Source: Corynebacterium freiburgense (lineage in GTDB: Bacteria; Actinomycetota; Actinomycetes; Mycobacteriales; Mycobacteriaceae). Taken from it: DNA of 64,000 nucleotides. The DNA is taken from positions 2,294,001 through 2,358,000 of the forward strand of contig NZ_CP047355.1 in NCBI RefSeq assembly GCF_030408815.1, in the 5' to 3' direction. Positions 30,094-38,484 of the stretch are shown here, in pieces (the stretch's first letter is position 1; the number at the start of each line of letters is the position of its first letter). The notes under the pieces were generated by a model that was not told the origin of the DNA, searched no databases, and worked only from the letters and a program-made list of their open reading frames with translations. A program made the position numbers and the translations under genes.

Positions 30094-31464
30094 TCAGACA
30101 GACTTTTTATAATGCTCCACTAATTCCGCTGCATCTTGTTTGCGCACCCACTGGCAGTATTGTTTATCATCCCGCTCTGCATTAATGCTTAACGCATGTA
30201 ATAAACAACCTTTACAGTATTGTTTGTGCTCGCAGTTATTCGCGCAACCACTGTGTTCACTTGGCGCAGTTATATCGTGCAGTTTTAGCGCTATTGCACT
30301 AGAGAATAAATCTGTCCAATTACGCTCGAGCGCGTTTCCGAATGCAAATGTCTCTGGGAATAGGTTGCAAGGACGGAGATCCCCCGAGGCACTAATAACC
30401 ACCGAATGCGTACCGGCTCCACAATGATTTCGAACAGCTTCTTCGCTACGCTCCTCCTCTTGAAAAACTGGAATAATATCTCGGTATTTTTCTACAGTTT
30501 TTTCGATGTAATTCGCGTACTCGATTCCTTCTTGTATTTGCTGTTCTACCAGTAGATCCTTGCCACGCCCATAGCTCTCAATGAAATTAAACGAAAACAT
30601 TTTCGCACCTAACTCATGGGCCTGCTTTGCCATTGCATCAAGTTCCCAGAGGTTGTCATCAAAAAGTACAGCAGTAATACGGACGAAAATTCCAGCTTCA
30701 GTCAGCTTCCGGATATTTGCCACTGTTTTTTCATAGGCTTTCCGATGGTTACGAAGCTTATTATGAGTTTCCGGTTTTACTGAATCCAGTGAGATTGATA
30801 CCGTGACGCGGTCTTTATGCTCAACCAATTGGTGCAGTACCCTGTCTGTAAGGATTGTGCCATTTGTTAACACACCAACCTCCGAAAATTCAGCAAACGC
30901 TATTTCTAGCATTTCCGGGAATTTAGGATGCATAAACACTTCCCCACCCGTGAGCTGGATTCTGTAGACGTGTTCAGCTGACATTGTTTTGCATAGTCGC
31001 CGGAAGGACTCCAAAGTAACACGATCATTGCGCTTCGGACCTGCAGAAAGGTAGCAATGTGCACAAGATTCATTGCAGGTATTAGTGATCTCTATAATGA
31101 CGGACCGAGGTGTCGAAGGACTAGCAGATTCCAAGACCGGGATGGACACTACAGGTTTTGAGTCTGCTTGAGTTAGATCCGTTACATGGATAACAGATGA
31201 GCTCACCATTGTTGCGATGAAGTTTTCTATCCAATGGCGGCATTTTAATTCATCAAGGTGGTGCTCATTACAAAACGAATGCACAAATTCCTGTGAGCTT
31301 TGACATTTTTCTAGATGCTTAAGAAGCAATACTGCTGTGTCATTTACGTCAAACCCATCCCATATTTCTTGACCTTGCTGGTTTAGTTTTTTAAACGCAA
31401 TTGTGTTTCCATTTGCGGTTGAGAAGATTTTTAATTCACGCGCAGGTTTAAGCGCTATTTGCAT
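30094..31464 (-). CDS. Radical SAM / SPASM sactisynthase, AlbA-like
   Basis: A 456-residue protein. Residues 1-95 look like a PqqD-type peptide-recognition domain (FKKLNQQGQEIWDGFDVNDT, then helices). The SAM cluster motif CNESCAHC is at residues 130-137, followed by LTGGEVFMHPKF. The C-terminal SPASM region has HCGAGTHSVVISASGDLRPC, then CANNCEHKQYCKGC and a final Cys in DKQYC, giving ligands for two auxiliary iron-sulfur clusters. Size and layout match AlbA (448 residues), which forms the Cys-sulfur to alpha-carbon links of subtilosin. With the subtilosin-like precursor in the same operon, sactionine formation is a strong inference. Confidence 0.88.
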   Translation of the reverse strand: MQIALKPARELKIFSTANGNTIAFKKLNQQGQEIWDGFDVNDTAVLLLKHLEKCQSSQEFVHSFCNEHHLDELKCRHWIENFIATMVSSSVIHVTDLTQADSKPVVSIPVLESASPSTPRSVIIEITNTCNESCAHCYLSAGPKRNDRVTLESFRRLCKTMSAEHVYRIQLTGGEVFMHPKFPEMLEIAFAEFSEVGVLTNGTILTDRVLHQLVEHKDRVTVSISLDSVKPETHNKLRNHRKAYEKTVANIRKLTEAGIFVRITAVLFDDNLWELDAMAKQAHELGAKMFSFNFIESYGRGKDLLVEQQIQEGIEYANYIEKTVEKYRDIIPVFQEEERSEEAVRNHCGAGTHSVVISASGDLRPCNLFPETFAFGNALERNWTDLFSSAIALKLHDITAPSEHSGCANNCEHKQYCKGCLLHALSINAERDDKQYCQWVRKQDAAELVEHYKKSV

Positions 31465-31485
31465 GAGATTACCTTAGGTTATTAT

Positions 31486-32631
31486 TTACACTGCGTTTCC
31501 AGTAGCGAGCTCATAGAGGAACATCAGTACGCCGCAGAAAAGTACTGGTAGGTACTTTCTCGGATGCCGGAACACGTCTCGTTCACTTTTTGTGTTAGTG
31601 AGCGGGAATTTAAATTCCAACCAAACACTTAATACTGTCCCTATAAGTGCGATGCATAAACCAAAAATAATGTCGAGTGGCGTCCATAGACCCCACCATG
31701 CCGCAACCGCCCATTGAAATGCGATGCCGAGTATAAAAATCGGAAAAATTACTTTCCCTAAACGTATGGCTGTCTTCCATTCGTCACCGAGCAATCGAAC
31801 TTGTTCGAGCGTGTCTTTTTCTCTACTCAATATTGTTGTCATTGGTGTATTTACAAGAGCAAGAATCCAAAAAATCTTTATCGGCCCCTGCTCTTGGCCA
31901 ATCACATAGGCAATCAGCACTGCAAATACATTTATTAGGAAAAAGCTGCTCCATGCTCTTGGGTCTAAAAGTCCATTTGCAAGAAAGTAGTTTTTCGTTT
32001 TACAGCGAATAAATGTAACGACCCTTAATTCCTCGGCTTTATACGCGCGTGGAATGACGAGAGCGAATCGAAACACCACTATCAGGCAGAATATTACAAG
32101 TGCTATTCCAAACCAGGGGCTGACGTATTGGGCCAATACTCCAATGAGTATTGGCAGACTATATGAAGTCAATCCCGCATATTTCCATGGCAGTGCGCTT
32201 GCTGCGAATATTAATGCTGCAACGAGCACAAGATATACCATTAACACTGCCAGCAATATACGACTACCTTGCCCAGCAGTAAGTAGAAAAACAAGCATCG
32301 GAATGCCTGCTTCTAGGAGAAATACCCCCGTAGCCAATAACACAAATGCGATGACCAGTGTTCGTTCACGAAAGGGATATACAAGAAGTTGCTCGAAGCG
32401 CTCGTCGTCTAGCCATCCGTTTTTAATGGTGCGGGCAAAAAAGACTGTACCAACGGTTAGTCCGAAGAACACCTGACTGTAATTCACCGTAGGAATTAAA
32501 TCCGATATAAAGTACAGCAATGCGCCAACAAGCACGCAAGTAACAAATACGCTGCGGTTTATAAACTCAGCAGCTACGGCAGAAATCGACCATCGTAGAT
32601 CATGAGTTTTGAGAGACGAGTTTGATAACAT
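31486..32631 (-). CDS. ABC-type exporter permease, AlbD position
   Basis: A 381-residue protein with about ten membrane helices and no signal peptide. It has no conserved motif that I recognise, but it starts inside the ABC ATPase gene (32-base overlap) and so is coupled to it. In sbo-alb, AlbC and AlbD form the ABC transporter linked to export and immunity; this protein holds the AlbD place. ATG 32631 is chosen because GGGAGG lies 6 bases upstream; an upstream in-frame ATG at 32655 has none. Confidence 0.7.
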   Translation of the reverse strand: MLSNSSLKTHDLRWSISAVAAEFINRSVFVTCVLVGALLYFISDLIPTVNYSQVFFGLTVGTVFFARTIKNGWLDDERFEQLLVYPFRERTLVIAFVLLATGVFLLEAGIPMLVFLLTAGQGSRILLAVLMVYLVLVAALIFAASALPWKYAGLTSYSLPILIGVLAQYVSPWFGIALVIFCLIVVFRFALVIPRAYKAEELRVVTFIRCKTKNYFLANGLLDPRAWSSFFLINVFAVLIAYVIGQEQGPIKIFWILALVNTPMTTILSREKDTLEQVRLLGDEWKTAIRLGKVIFPIFILGIAFQWAVAAWWGLWTPLDIIFGLCIALIGTVLSVWLEFKFPLTNTKSERDVFRHPRKYLPVLFCGVLMFLYELATGNAV

Positions 32632-33319
32632 CTTCTGCCTCCCGCGGGACGTCAAGAAGCCCGCTCAGCGAGCCCTCTTTTAACACATACAAATAGTCAC
32701 AACATCGGGTAAAAGATTCCGCAATATGAGAACTCAAGAAAACCGAGTTTCCGTTCATTGCGTACTGTGTAATGCACTCGTATAAGAATTCCGTACCCAC
32801 AAAATCTAGAAAGTCAACAGGTTCATCCAAAATAAGAAGTGGGCGCGCAATTGCAAATGCACAGATAAGACGTGCTTTTTTATTATTGCCGCTGGATAGG
32901 TTTCGTAGCTGCTTCTGAATATGCGGTTCAAAATTGAATCCCGCTACAAGGTGAGCTACCAGTCCTTCATCCACTTCAAGTCCATAGACTCCGCAAACAT
33001 ATTCTAGATATTGCCGAAAGTTCCATGCGAAAAAACTTCGATCATCAGCAAATACGGTGTATCGCATTTGCTTAAATGCTCGGGCTCCAGGGGATGATTC
33101 AGTGCCTCCAGCATTAAAACTTGAACACTTCCAACCCGGAAGAATACCGGACAGACCTTTGATGAGGGTAGTTTTACCCGCACCATTACCACCCAAAAGA
33201 CCAATAACATTACCTTTTGGTATATCCAGTTGTGCAGCCTTGGCAATCACTTCGTCTGGTTTGTACCAAACTTCAATATCCTTGGCTGCCAACTGAAGTA
33301 CATGCTGCGAATCGAACAT
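32600..33319 (-). CDS. ABC transporter ATP-binding protein, AlbC-like
   Basis: A 239-residue ATPase, the same length as AlbC. Walker A is GGNGAGKTT (residues 43-51), the signature motif is degenerate (NLSSGNNKKARL), Walker B is LLILDEPVDFLD and the switch His is in SSHIAES. It drives the membrane protein encoded next in exporting the peptide or keeping it off the producer, by analogy with subtilosin. ATG 33319 lies 5 bases after the stop of the small membrane protein gene. A longer form from 33376 would overlap that gene by 50 bases. Confidence 0.88.
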   Translation of the reverse strand: MFDSQHVLQLAAKDIEVWYKPDEVIAKAAQLDIPKGNVIGLLGGNGAGKTTLIKGLSGILPGWKCSSFNAGGTESSPGARAFKQMRYTVFADDRSFFAWNFRQYLEYVCGVYGLEVDEGLVAHLVAGFNFEPHIQKQLRNLSSGNNKKARLICAFAIARPLLILDEPVDFLDFVGTEFLYECITQYAMNGNSVFLSSHIAESFTRCCDYLYVLKEGSLSGLLDVPREAEDVIKLVSQNS

Positions 33320-33323
33320 TGGA

Positions 33324-33500
33324 TTACTCGGGTTTTCCGGTGCCTTTAGGTTGCGCTGCTGAGCGGATCGTAGCAATAACGAGCAATACAGCTGCGGCTC
33401 CCACAGTGAGCACGTCGAAGCCGAACCCGCTTCGCATATACAGCATGATAGTTAATCCGATAAAAATAAGGGCAAGAATCGCTTTAATGATGAAATACAT
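33324..33500 (-). CDS. Small two-helix membrane protein, AlbB-like
   Basis: A 58-residue protein with two hydrophobic helices (about residues 2-22 and 28-45, with VLTVGAAAVLLVIATI) and a short basic tail. AlbB of B. subtilis is a membrane protein of similar size (53 residues) that contributes to immunity; size, topology and position support the same role. ATG 33500 is chosen over 33506 because AGGAG (33507-33511) lies 6 bases before it. The gene is too small to be found by homology alone with confidence. Confidence 0.65.
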   Translation of the reverse strand: MYFIIKAILALIFIGLTIMLYMRSGFGFDVLTVGAAAVLLVIATIRSAAQPKGTGKPE

Positions 33501-33563
33501 GATCATCTCCTAGAGCATTTCAAACGGTGCGGGACAAGAATTTGGTATCATTGTCCCTAACAC

Positions 33564-33605
33564 CGCCAAGCGTTATGGTTCTCGCAAAGAAAGAAACGCT
33601 TGGCG
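33564..33605 (-). promoter_or_regulatory. Hairpin between precursor gene and biosynthetic genes
   Basis: CGCCAAGCGTT (33564-33574) and AACGCTTGGCG (33595-33605) form a perfect 11-bp stem with a 20-base loop, starting 24 bases after the precursor stop. No T-run follows on the minus strand. Such hairpins often allow partial termination or mRNA stabilisation, giving more precursor than enzyme. Confidence 0.6.
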
Positions 33606-33628
33606 ATGTTGGAAGGCTTTCGGCTGTC

Positions 33629-33769
33629 CTATCGAAGATGGAATAGGGCAGCCGCAAGTCCAAATTCAAAATCCGGAATTGGACCGGAAATGGCGCACAG
33701 TGCCCCTGCAGAACAAGCGGAGCAACGGGATCCGTTTACTACTTCAGCTGGTGCTAATTCGGTGTACAT
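33629..33769 (-). CDS. Subtilosin A-like sactipeptide precursor
   Basis: A 46-residue peptide preceded by a near-perfect ribosome site (AAAGGAGGG, 3-4 bases before the ATG). It has Cys at 16, 19 and 25 and the block GPIPDFE at 29-35. Mature subtilosin A has Cys at 4, 7 and 13 and the same GPIPDFE at 17-23; from the first Cys to the third-last Leu, 17 of 30 residues match by eye. The Cys acceptors Phe22 and Phe31 of subtilosin are Phe34 and Phe43 here; the third (Thr28) is Ala40. The C-terminus ends in His-Leu-Arg instead of the Leu-Trp-Gly of subtilosin. The leader would be about 11 residues if the core begins at Asn12, giving a 35-residue core like subtilosin. Cleavage site and cyclisation are inferred. 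Confidence 0.9.
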   Translation of the reverse strand: MYTELAPAEVVNGSRCSACSAGALCAISGPIPDFEFGLAAALFHLR

Positions 33770-34556
33770 TTTCCCTCCTTTCTTTCGACACAACCGACCG
33801 TACGCCAGCGAAATAAATAGCGCTACCTGATCTTTTAAGTTTACCTGTAAGAAATTTCATATTGCCTTACTAAATATGGCCATGTTATTTCACTTTCCCA
33901 TGAATAAATCTAATTGCAACTAGAAACTTATCTAGATTATAATCCCTAAATCTTCAGAAAAAATCGCTACTACCTGCATCAATACAGCTCTACATACGCC
34001 AGCTTTAAATAATTGCAAATAAACGTTACTTTCAGATTATATAAATTTGCAATGCCTCGAAACCCGGCTTTCAAGAGAGAATCCCGCGCCAGCAAAAACT
34101 AATTAACGCTGCGCACGCTATCTTTTTCATCCTTTAAAGCTCGCCTTAATAGGCGAAAATTGCGGAGGATTATCGGACATGGAAGTACATTCCAGTTATC
34201 AAATTTATATAAACTTTTCGCCAAGATGATATTAATTTCTTTATTTCTTTGCAAATTAAGCTTTTCATTTTGGCGCAATATGGTTAAATTTTCGAAATTA
34301 GAACAGTCAGCTTTTTATAAACCTACGATGCATTGCATGCAATACAGATAGTGAATTTACACTGGGAAAACACTGCATTTCATGCTGAATTCAACATATC
34401 GCTAAGCCCACCTTTAGGAATCGATACAGATGCACGAACACCCGTTCGGAGATTAGATGATGTATAAACAAGGTAATAAATGGTCATTCTCGCCGTGTAA
34501 CATTGCGGCATAGTTCGATTTAAAATTCGCGAAAATACATGATTCCCCCACACAAA
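33770..34556. other. AT-rich gene-free region upstream of the sactipeptide cluster
   Basis: Nearly 800 bases, clearly AT-rich, with no credible gene. The part near 33770-33900 should hold the promoter of the precursor gene on the minus strand. A short inverted repeat CTAGA...TCTAG lies at about 33920-33936. No insertion-sequence remnants were recognised. Confidence 0.45.
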
Positions 34557-34580
34557 AAGCCACCCTTTTGGGGGTGGCTT
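34557..34580 (-). terminator. Terminator of the DsbA-family gene
   Basis: AAGCCACCC (34557-34565) and GGGTGGCTT (34572-34580) form a perfect 9-bp stem with a 6-base loop; on the minus strand TTTTTGTG follows. Confidence 0.85.
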
Positions 34581-34633
34581 GTAACGATAGAAGGCTATCC
34601 AGCGATGCCCAGCACGACGTTAAAGCTTAGTTG

Positions 34634-35266
34634 CTAATCAAATACCGGGCGCTCAGTACGGGACCGCTTAAGTTCAAAGAAGTGCGGGTACCCAGCAAGT
34701 TGGAATGCGGCATCAAAGAGCTTGCCAGCTTCTTCACCGCGCGGAATGCGGGTAAGTACGGGTCCGAAAAATGCTGTTTCACCGAGTTTCAGTACCGGCG
34801 TACCTACATCATCACCAACTGCTTCCATTGCTTCATTATGAAAATCCCTAAGCTGACCATCGAATGTTGTGGAAGTCGCGGCGTCGAAACGCTCGGCAGG
34901 AAGCCCCACCTCCGCAAGTGATTCTTGAATGATTTCGTGGTAACCATTCTTTGTGAACTTCGGGCCATGGCCTTGATTATGAATCTTGGTGCCCAGGGCG
35001 GTATACAACGCATCAAGCGCTTCCAGCCCATCCTTAACCGCAACTGCCGCAACCACACGTGCTGGCGCCCAAGCCGCCTCCATCATGCGCATATAGTCGC
35101 CAGGAATGTCTCGTCCGTGATTAAGCACAGACAAACTCATGGGACGCCATTCCACAGTGATGTCACGAACCTGTTCTACTTCTTTTATCCATCGGGATGT
35201 GATCCAGCAATACGGGCAGGTTACATCAAACCAAAAAATGACACGATCGGTCACTGTCCTCACCAT
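34634..35266 (-). CDS. DsbA-family protein, mycothiol-dependent nitroreductase type
   Basis: A 210-residue thioredoxin-fold protein without a signal peptide. The N-terminus has FWFDVTCPYCWITSRW with the redox motif CPYC (about residues 17-20), and the cis-proline loop is GTPVLKLG. This matches the actinobacterial Rv2466c group, which reduces nitro compounds with mycothiol, and the wider FrnE/DsbA family. A cytosolic oxidoreductase role is inferred. It is divergent from pepN and has its own terminator. Confidence 0.85.
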   Translation of the reverse strand: MVRTVTDRVIFWFDVTCPYCWITSRWIKEVEQVRDITVEWRPMSLSVLNHGRDIPGDYMRMMEAAWAPARVVAAVAVKDGLEALDALYTALGTKIHNQGHGPKFTKNGYHEIIQESLAEVGLPAERFDAATSTTFDGQLRDFHNEAMEAVGDDVGTPVLKLGETAFFGPVLTRIPRGEEAGKLFDAAFQLAGYPHFFELKRSRTERPVFD

Positions 35267-35432
35267 GCTTCCAAGGGTTGTTTTCGATTATTTGTGCTAG
35301 GTAGTTCTTTCTAGTGCGTCGATATATTGGTTATTCACTTATGCTAGCCAAGGCAGCGCATTTGCGGGAGGCTTGTTGAAGAATTCACCTTTATGACATC
35401 GCTCTTTACTCTGTTTACTACTCTTGGTAAGC

Positions 35433-37973
35433 ATGACCTCATTAAATTTAACGCAAGCGGAAGCGGCTGCTCGAGCCGCGCTGATTAGCGTTGACCATTA
35501 CGATATTTCTCTCGACCTCACGCAAGGCGAACAAACGTTCCCATCGCGGACAACGGTACGGTTTAGCTCGCTAGCAGGATCAAGCTTTATTGATTTGCGC
35601 GGCAACCTTGAATCAGTGCTTCTGGACGGCAAAGACATTACCCCTGAGCACTATGATTCCAATGGGATTCCCCTAGAACTCACAGAAGGTGAGCACACCC
35701 TTGAAGTCTCCGCAATCTGCGAGTACACGCATACCGGCGAAGGCATGCACAGGTTTACGGATCCCGTAGATAATGAGACCTATCTTTATACTCAGTTCGA
35801 AACTGCCTTTGCCAAGCAAGTGTTCGCTTGTTTCGACCAGCCGGATATGAAGGCCACATATTCACTGCGAGTGGTCACACCTGCAGGATGGCGGGTGATT
35901 TCCAATGCGGAGCAACAAGTCAGCGGCGAAAATGTGCTGATTCACACATCCACAATTGATTATTTGCTTCCCACTTACCTTATTGCCATTTGCGCCGGAC
36001 CTTATCATGAGGTCCGTGATCATTGGAGCGGTACGCTCACGCACCATCCAGAAACCCCCGCGGATCAACCCCATAATCTTGAGGTTCCCCTCGGCCTCTA
36101 TTGTCGGAAATCCCTAGCTAAGCACCTTGACGCCGAACGGCTTTTCACTGAAACCAAACAAGGTTTTGACTGGTACCACGCCCACTTTGGCATGGCATAT
36201 CCATTTGGAAAATACGACCAGATTTTCTGCCCAGAATATAATATGGGCGCCATGGAAAACGCTGGTTGCGTCACAATTCGTGACGAATACGTGTTCTCCT
36301 CAAAGGTGACCGGGTATCTCTATGAACGGCGTGCAGAGACCGTCCTCCACGAACTCGCGCATATGTGGTTCGGAGATTTAGTAACTATGCGCTGGTGGGG
36401 AGACCTTTGGCTTAATGAGTCCTTTGCTACCTGGTCTGCGGCGATTTCCCAGGCAGAGGCCACAGAATACAGCAATGCTTGGGTTACATTTGCCAATGTA
36501 GAAAAGTCTTGGGCATACCAACAAGACCAATTGCCTTCCACGCATCCAGTGGTTACAGACGCCACGGACATTGAAACAGTTGAGCAGAACTTTGACGGTA
36601 TTACCTATGCCAAAGGGGCGTCGATACTCAAACAACTTCAGGCATATGTTGGCCGGGAGGAATTTCTCTCCGGAGTACGCAAACACTTTGCCAACCATGC
36701 ATTCGGTAACGCCACATTCGAGGACCTATTGCAAACCCTCGAAGAGGCCTCGGGGCGCGACCTTTCATCGTGGGCGTCGCAATGGCTCACCACCACCGGC
36801 ATTAATACATTGCGACCAAAGTTTACGGTACAAAATGGCTCCTATGCTTCCTTTAGCGTGGAACAAGGCGGCGCCGACCCACGCAATCACCGCATCGCCA
36901 TCGGTCTATATTCACTTATCGACGGCCGCGTCCAACGCACGCACCGCGTCGAAGTAGACATTGCTGGGCCATCAACCGCCATCCCCGAACTGCTGGAATA
37001 TCCAGTTGCTGATCTTGTATTAGTCAATGACGATGACCTCACCTACTGCCTGCTTGGACTCGACCCAGATTCATTGCAATTTGTAGTCGAGCATATTGGT
37101 GATTTTGCCGACCCTATGCCCCGCACCTTGTGTTGGTCCGCAACTTGGGAAATGACCCGCAATGCGGAAATGCGCGCCCGTGATTTTATTTCCCTGGTTG
37201 CTCGCGGAATCACCGCAGAAACCGAAATCGCAGTCCTAGAACGCATTCTAAATCAGGTCATTATTGCCCTGGATTCCTATGCCGACCCGGCATGGGCACA
37301 AGAAATTGGACGAGATCAAGTAGTTGATCTGTTATTGTCTGGTGCTCGTCAAGCGATGCCAGGTTCGGATGCGCAATTAGCCTTTTTAAAAGCCCTTGGA
37401 CGAGTGCGGCTCAACGATAAAGCCCTGCAATTCTTTACCGATCTTTCGCTAGAAGGATTAACTATCGATCAAGATTTGCGCTGGTTAGCGCTGACTGCAC
37501 GTATTGCACACGGCGCAGTAGCCGATATCGAAGGCGCTATTGCCGCAGAACTCGAATTGGATAATTCCTCGACCAGCCAAATGTTTGCGGAACGTGCTCG
37601 CGCAGCAGTAAATACCCCGGCTAATAAACTCAAGGTTTTTGAGGCAATTACCGGTGGCGAGCTTACAAACCTGCAATTGCGCCATCAACTTGAAGGCTTT
37701 ACATGGGCGGGTTCGGCACCGAATTTGGAGCAATTTAATGAGCGCTTCTTTGTATTAGCACCTTCGATATGGCAAGGAGAATCCAAAGAAATTGCGCTCA
37801 AAACACTTACGGGAGCGTATCCATCGTGGGATATTTCCGACGCTGGACTCGCCCGCGCGGAGGAGTTCCTCAAATCTGCTATACACCCGCCTGGGTTAAT
37901 TCGTACAATTTCGGAAGAGCGTGCCCGAGTTGAACGCGCACTACGAAACCGCAGGTACGACGGCCGCGTTTAG
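35433..37973 (+). CDS. pepN: Aminopeptidase N (M1 family)
   Basis: An 846-residue zinc metallopeptidase. GAMEN is in YNMGAMENAG (about residue 270), the zinc motif HELAH is in TVLHELAHMWFGD with the third ligand in NESFATW, and the C-terminal helical domain is of the actinobacterial long type. It removes N-terminal residues from peptides in the cytosol. ATG 35433 fits the normal N-terminus (MTSLNLTQAEA); a TTG at 35424 is a weak alternative and neither has a strong ribosome site. Confidence 0.95.
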   Translation: MTSLNLTQAEAAARAALISVDHYDISLDLTQGEQTFPSRTTVRFSSLAGSSFIDLRGNLESVLLDGKDITPEHYDSNGIPLELTEGEHTLEVSAICEYTHTGEGMHRFTDPVDNETYLYTQFETAFAKQVFACFDQPDMKATYSLRVVTPAGWRVISNAEQQVSGENVLIHTSTIDYLLPTYLIAICAGPYHEVRDHWSGTLTHHPETPADQPHNLEVPLGLYCRKSLAKHLDAERLFTETKQGFDWYHAHFGMAYPFGKYDQIFCPEYNMGAMENAGCVTIRDEYVFSSKVTGYLYERRAETVLHELAHMWFGDLVTMRWWGDLWLNESFATWSAAISQAEATEYSNAWVTFANVEKSWAYQQDQLPSTHPVVTDATDIETVEQNFDGITYAKGASILKQLQAYVGREEFLSGVRKHFANHAFGNATFEDLLQTLEEASGRDLSSWASQWLTTTGINTLRPKFTVQNGSYASFSVEQGGADPRNHRIAIGLYSLIDGRVQRTHRVEVDIAGPSTAIPELLEYPVADLVLVNDDDLTYCLLGLDPDSLQFVVEHIGDFADPMPRTLCWSATWEMTRNAEMRARDFISLVARGITAETEIAVLERILNQVIIALDSYADPAWAQEIGRDQVVDLLLSGARQAMPGSDAQLAFLKALGRVRLNDKALQFFTDLSLEGLTIDQDLRWLALTARIAHGAVADIEGAIAAELELDNSSTSQMFAERARAAVNTPANKLKVFEAITGGELTNLQLRHQLEGFTWAGSAPNLEQFNERFFVLAPSIWQGESKEIALKTLTGAYPSWDISDAGLARAEEFLKSAIHPPGLIRTISEERARVERALRNRRYDGRV

Positions 37974-38095
37974 GGGCGCGGCGTCGAAAAACTCATAAAA
38001 ACTCATGGTTGAGGTTCGTGCGGGGGTAGCAATGATGAAGAGTATTTCATTTAAATCTCACACGAGCTTCACCTTTACGTCCCATACTGAAATGT

Positions 38096-38482
38096 ATGAA
38101 AAATCTTGGACGCTTTGTGCCTCTTGTCGGTGCGCTTGGAGGCCTCGTGCTCCTCGCCGTAGGTGGCACAGCACTCGCGGGCGGCACAGCCGAACCCAAG
38201 ATTGACCCTAAACCAGTCACGTTTAAGGTAACCACTACCCCTTCTAAAACGGAGGAAACAATTACCAACGAACCGGAACCCACTGTTGAGCCATCACAAG
38301 AAGTGATTCCGGACCCTCAACCTGCCGATAACTATCAGCAGCAACCGGCACCACCGCCGCCAGCTGCACCACCGCCCGCTCCACCACCACTACCTCCTTT
38401 GCCGCAAATCGACATCCATATTCCACCATTTGTTCCACCGGTGATTTTTGACGATGACGACTTTGACGACGAGGATGATTAA
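38096..38482 (+). CDS. Small exported proline-rich protein before a sensor kinase gene
   Basis: A 128-residue protein with a signal peptide (residues 1-29, ending GTALAGG), a Thr/Glu/Pro-rich middle, a proline-rich run (APPPP/PPPAPPP-type) and an acidic end (DDDDFDDEDD). No known domain. It ends two bases before the start of the sensor kinase gene, so the two are one operon. It could be a cell-wall-spanning accessory of the kinase, but this is inferred from position only. Proline-rich low-complexity sequence makes homology weak. Confidence 0.65.
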   Translation: MKNLGRFVPLVGALGGLVLLAVGGTALAGGTAEPKIDPKPVTFKVTTTPSKTEETITNEPEPTVEPSQEVIPDPQPADNYQQQPAPPPPAAPPPAPPPLPPLPQIDIHIPPFVPPVIFDDDDFDDEDD

Positions 38483-38484
38483 TT

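Noticed and set aside
34160..34351. 63-codon frame in the AT-rich stretch upstream of the sactipeptide cluster
   Set aside because: No strong ribosome site or recognisable composition; it looks like random AT-rich DNA.
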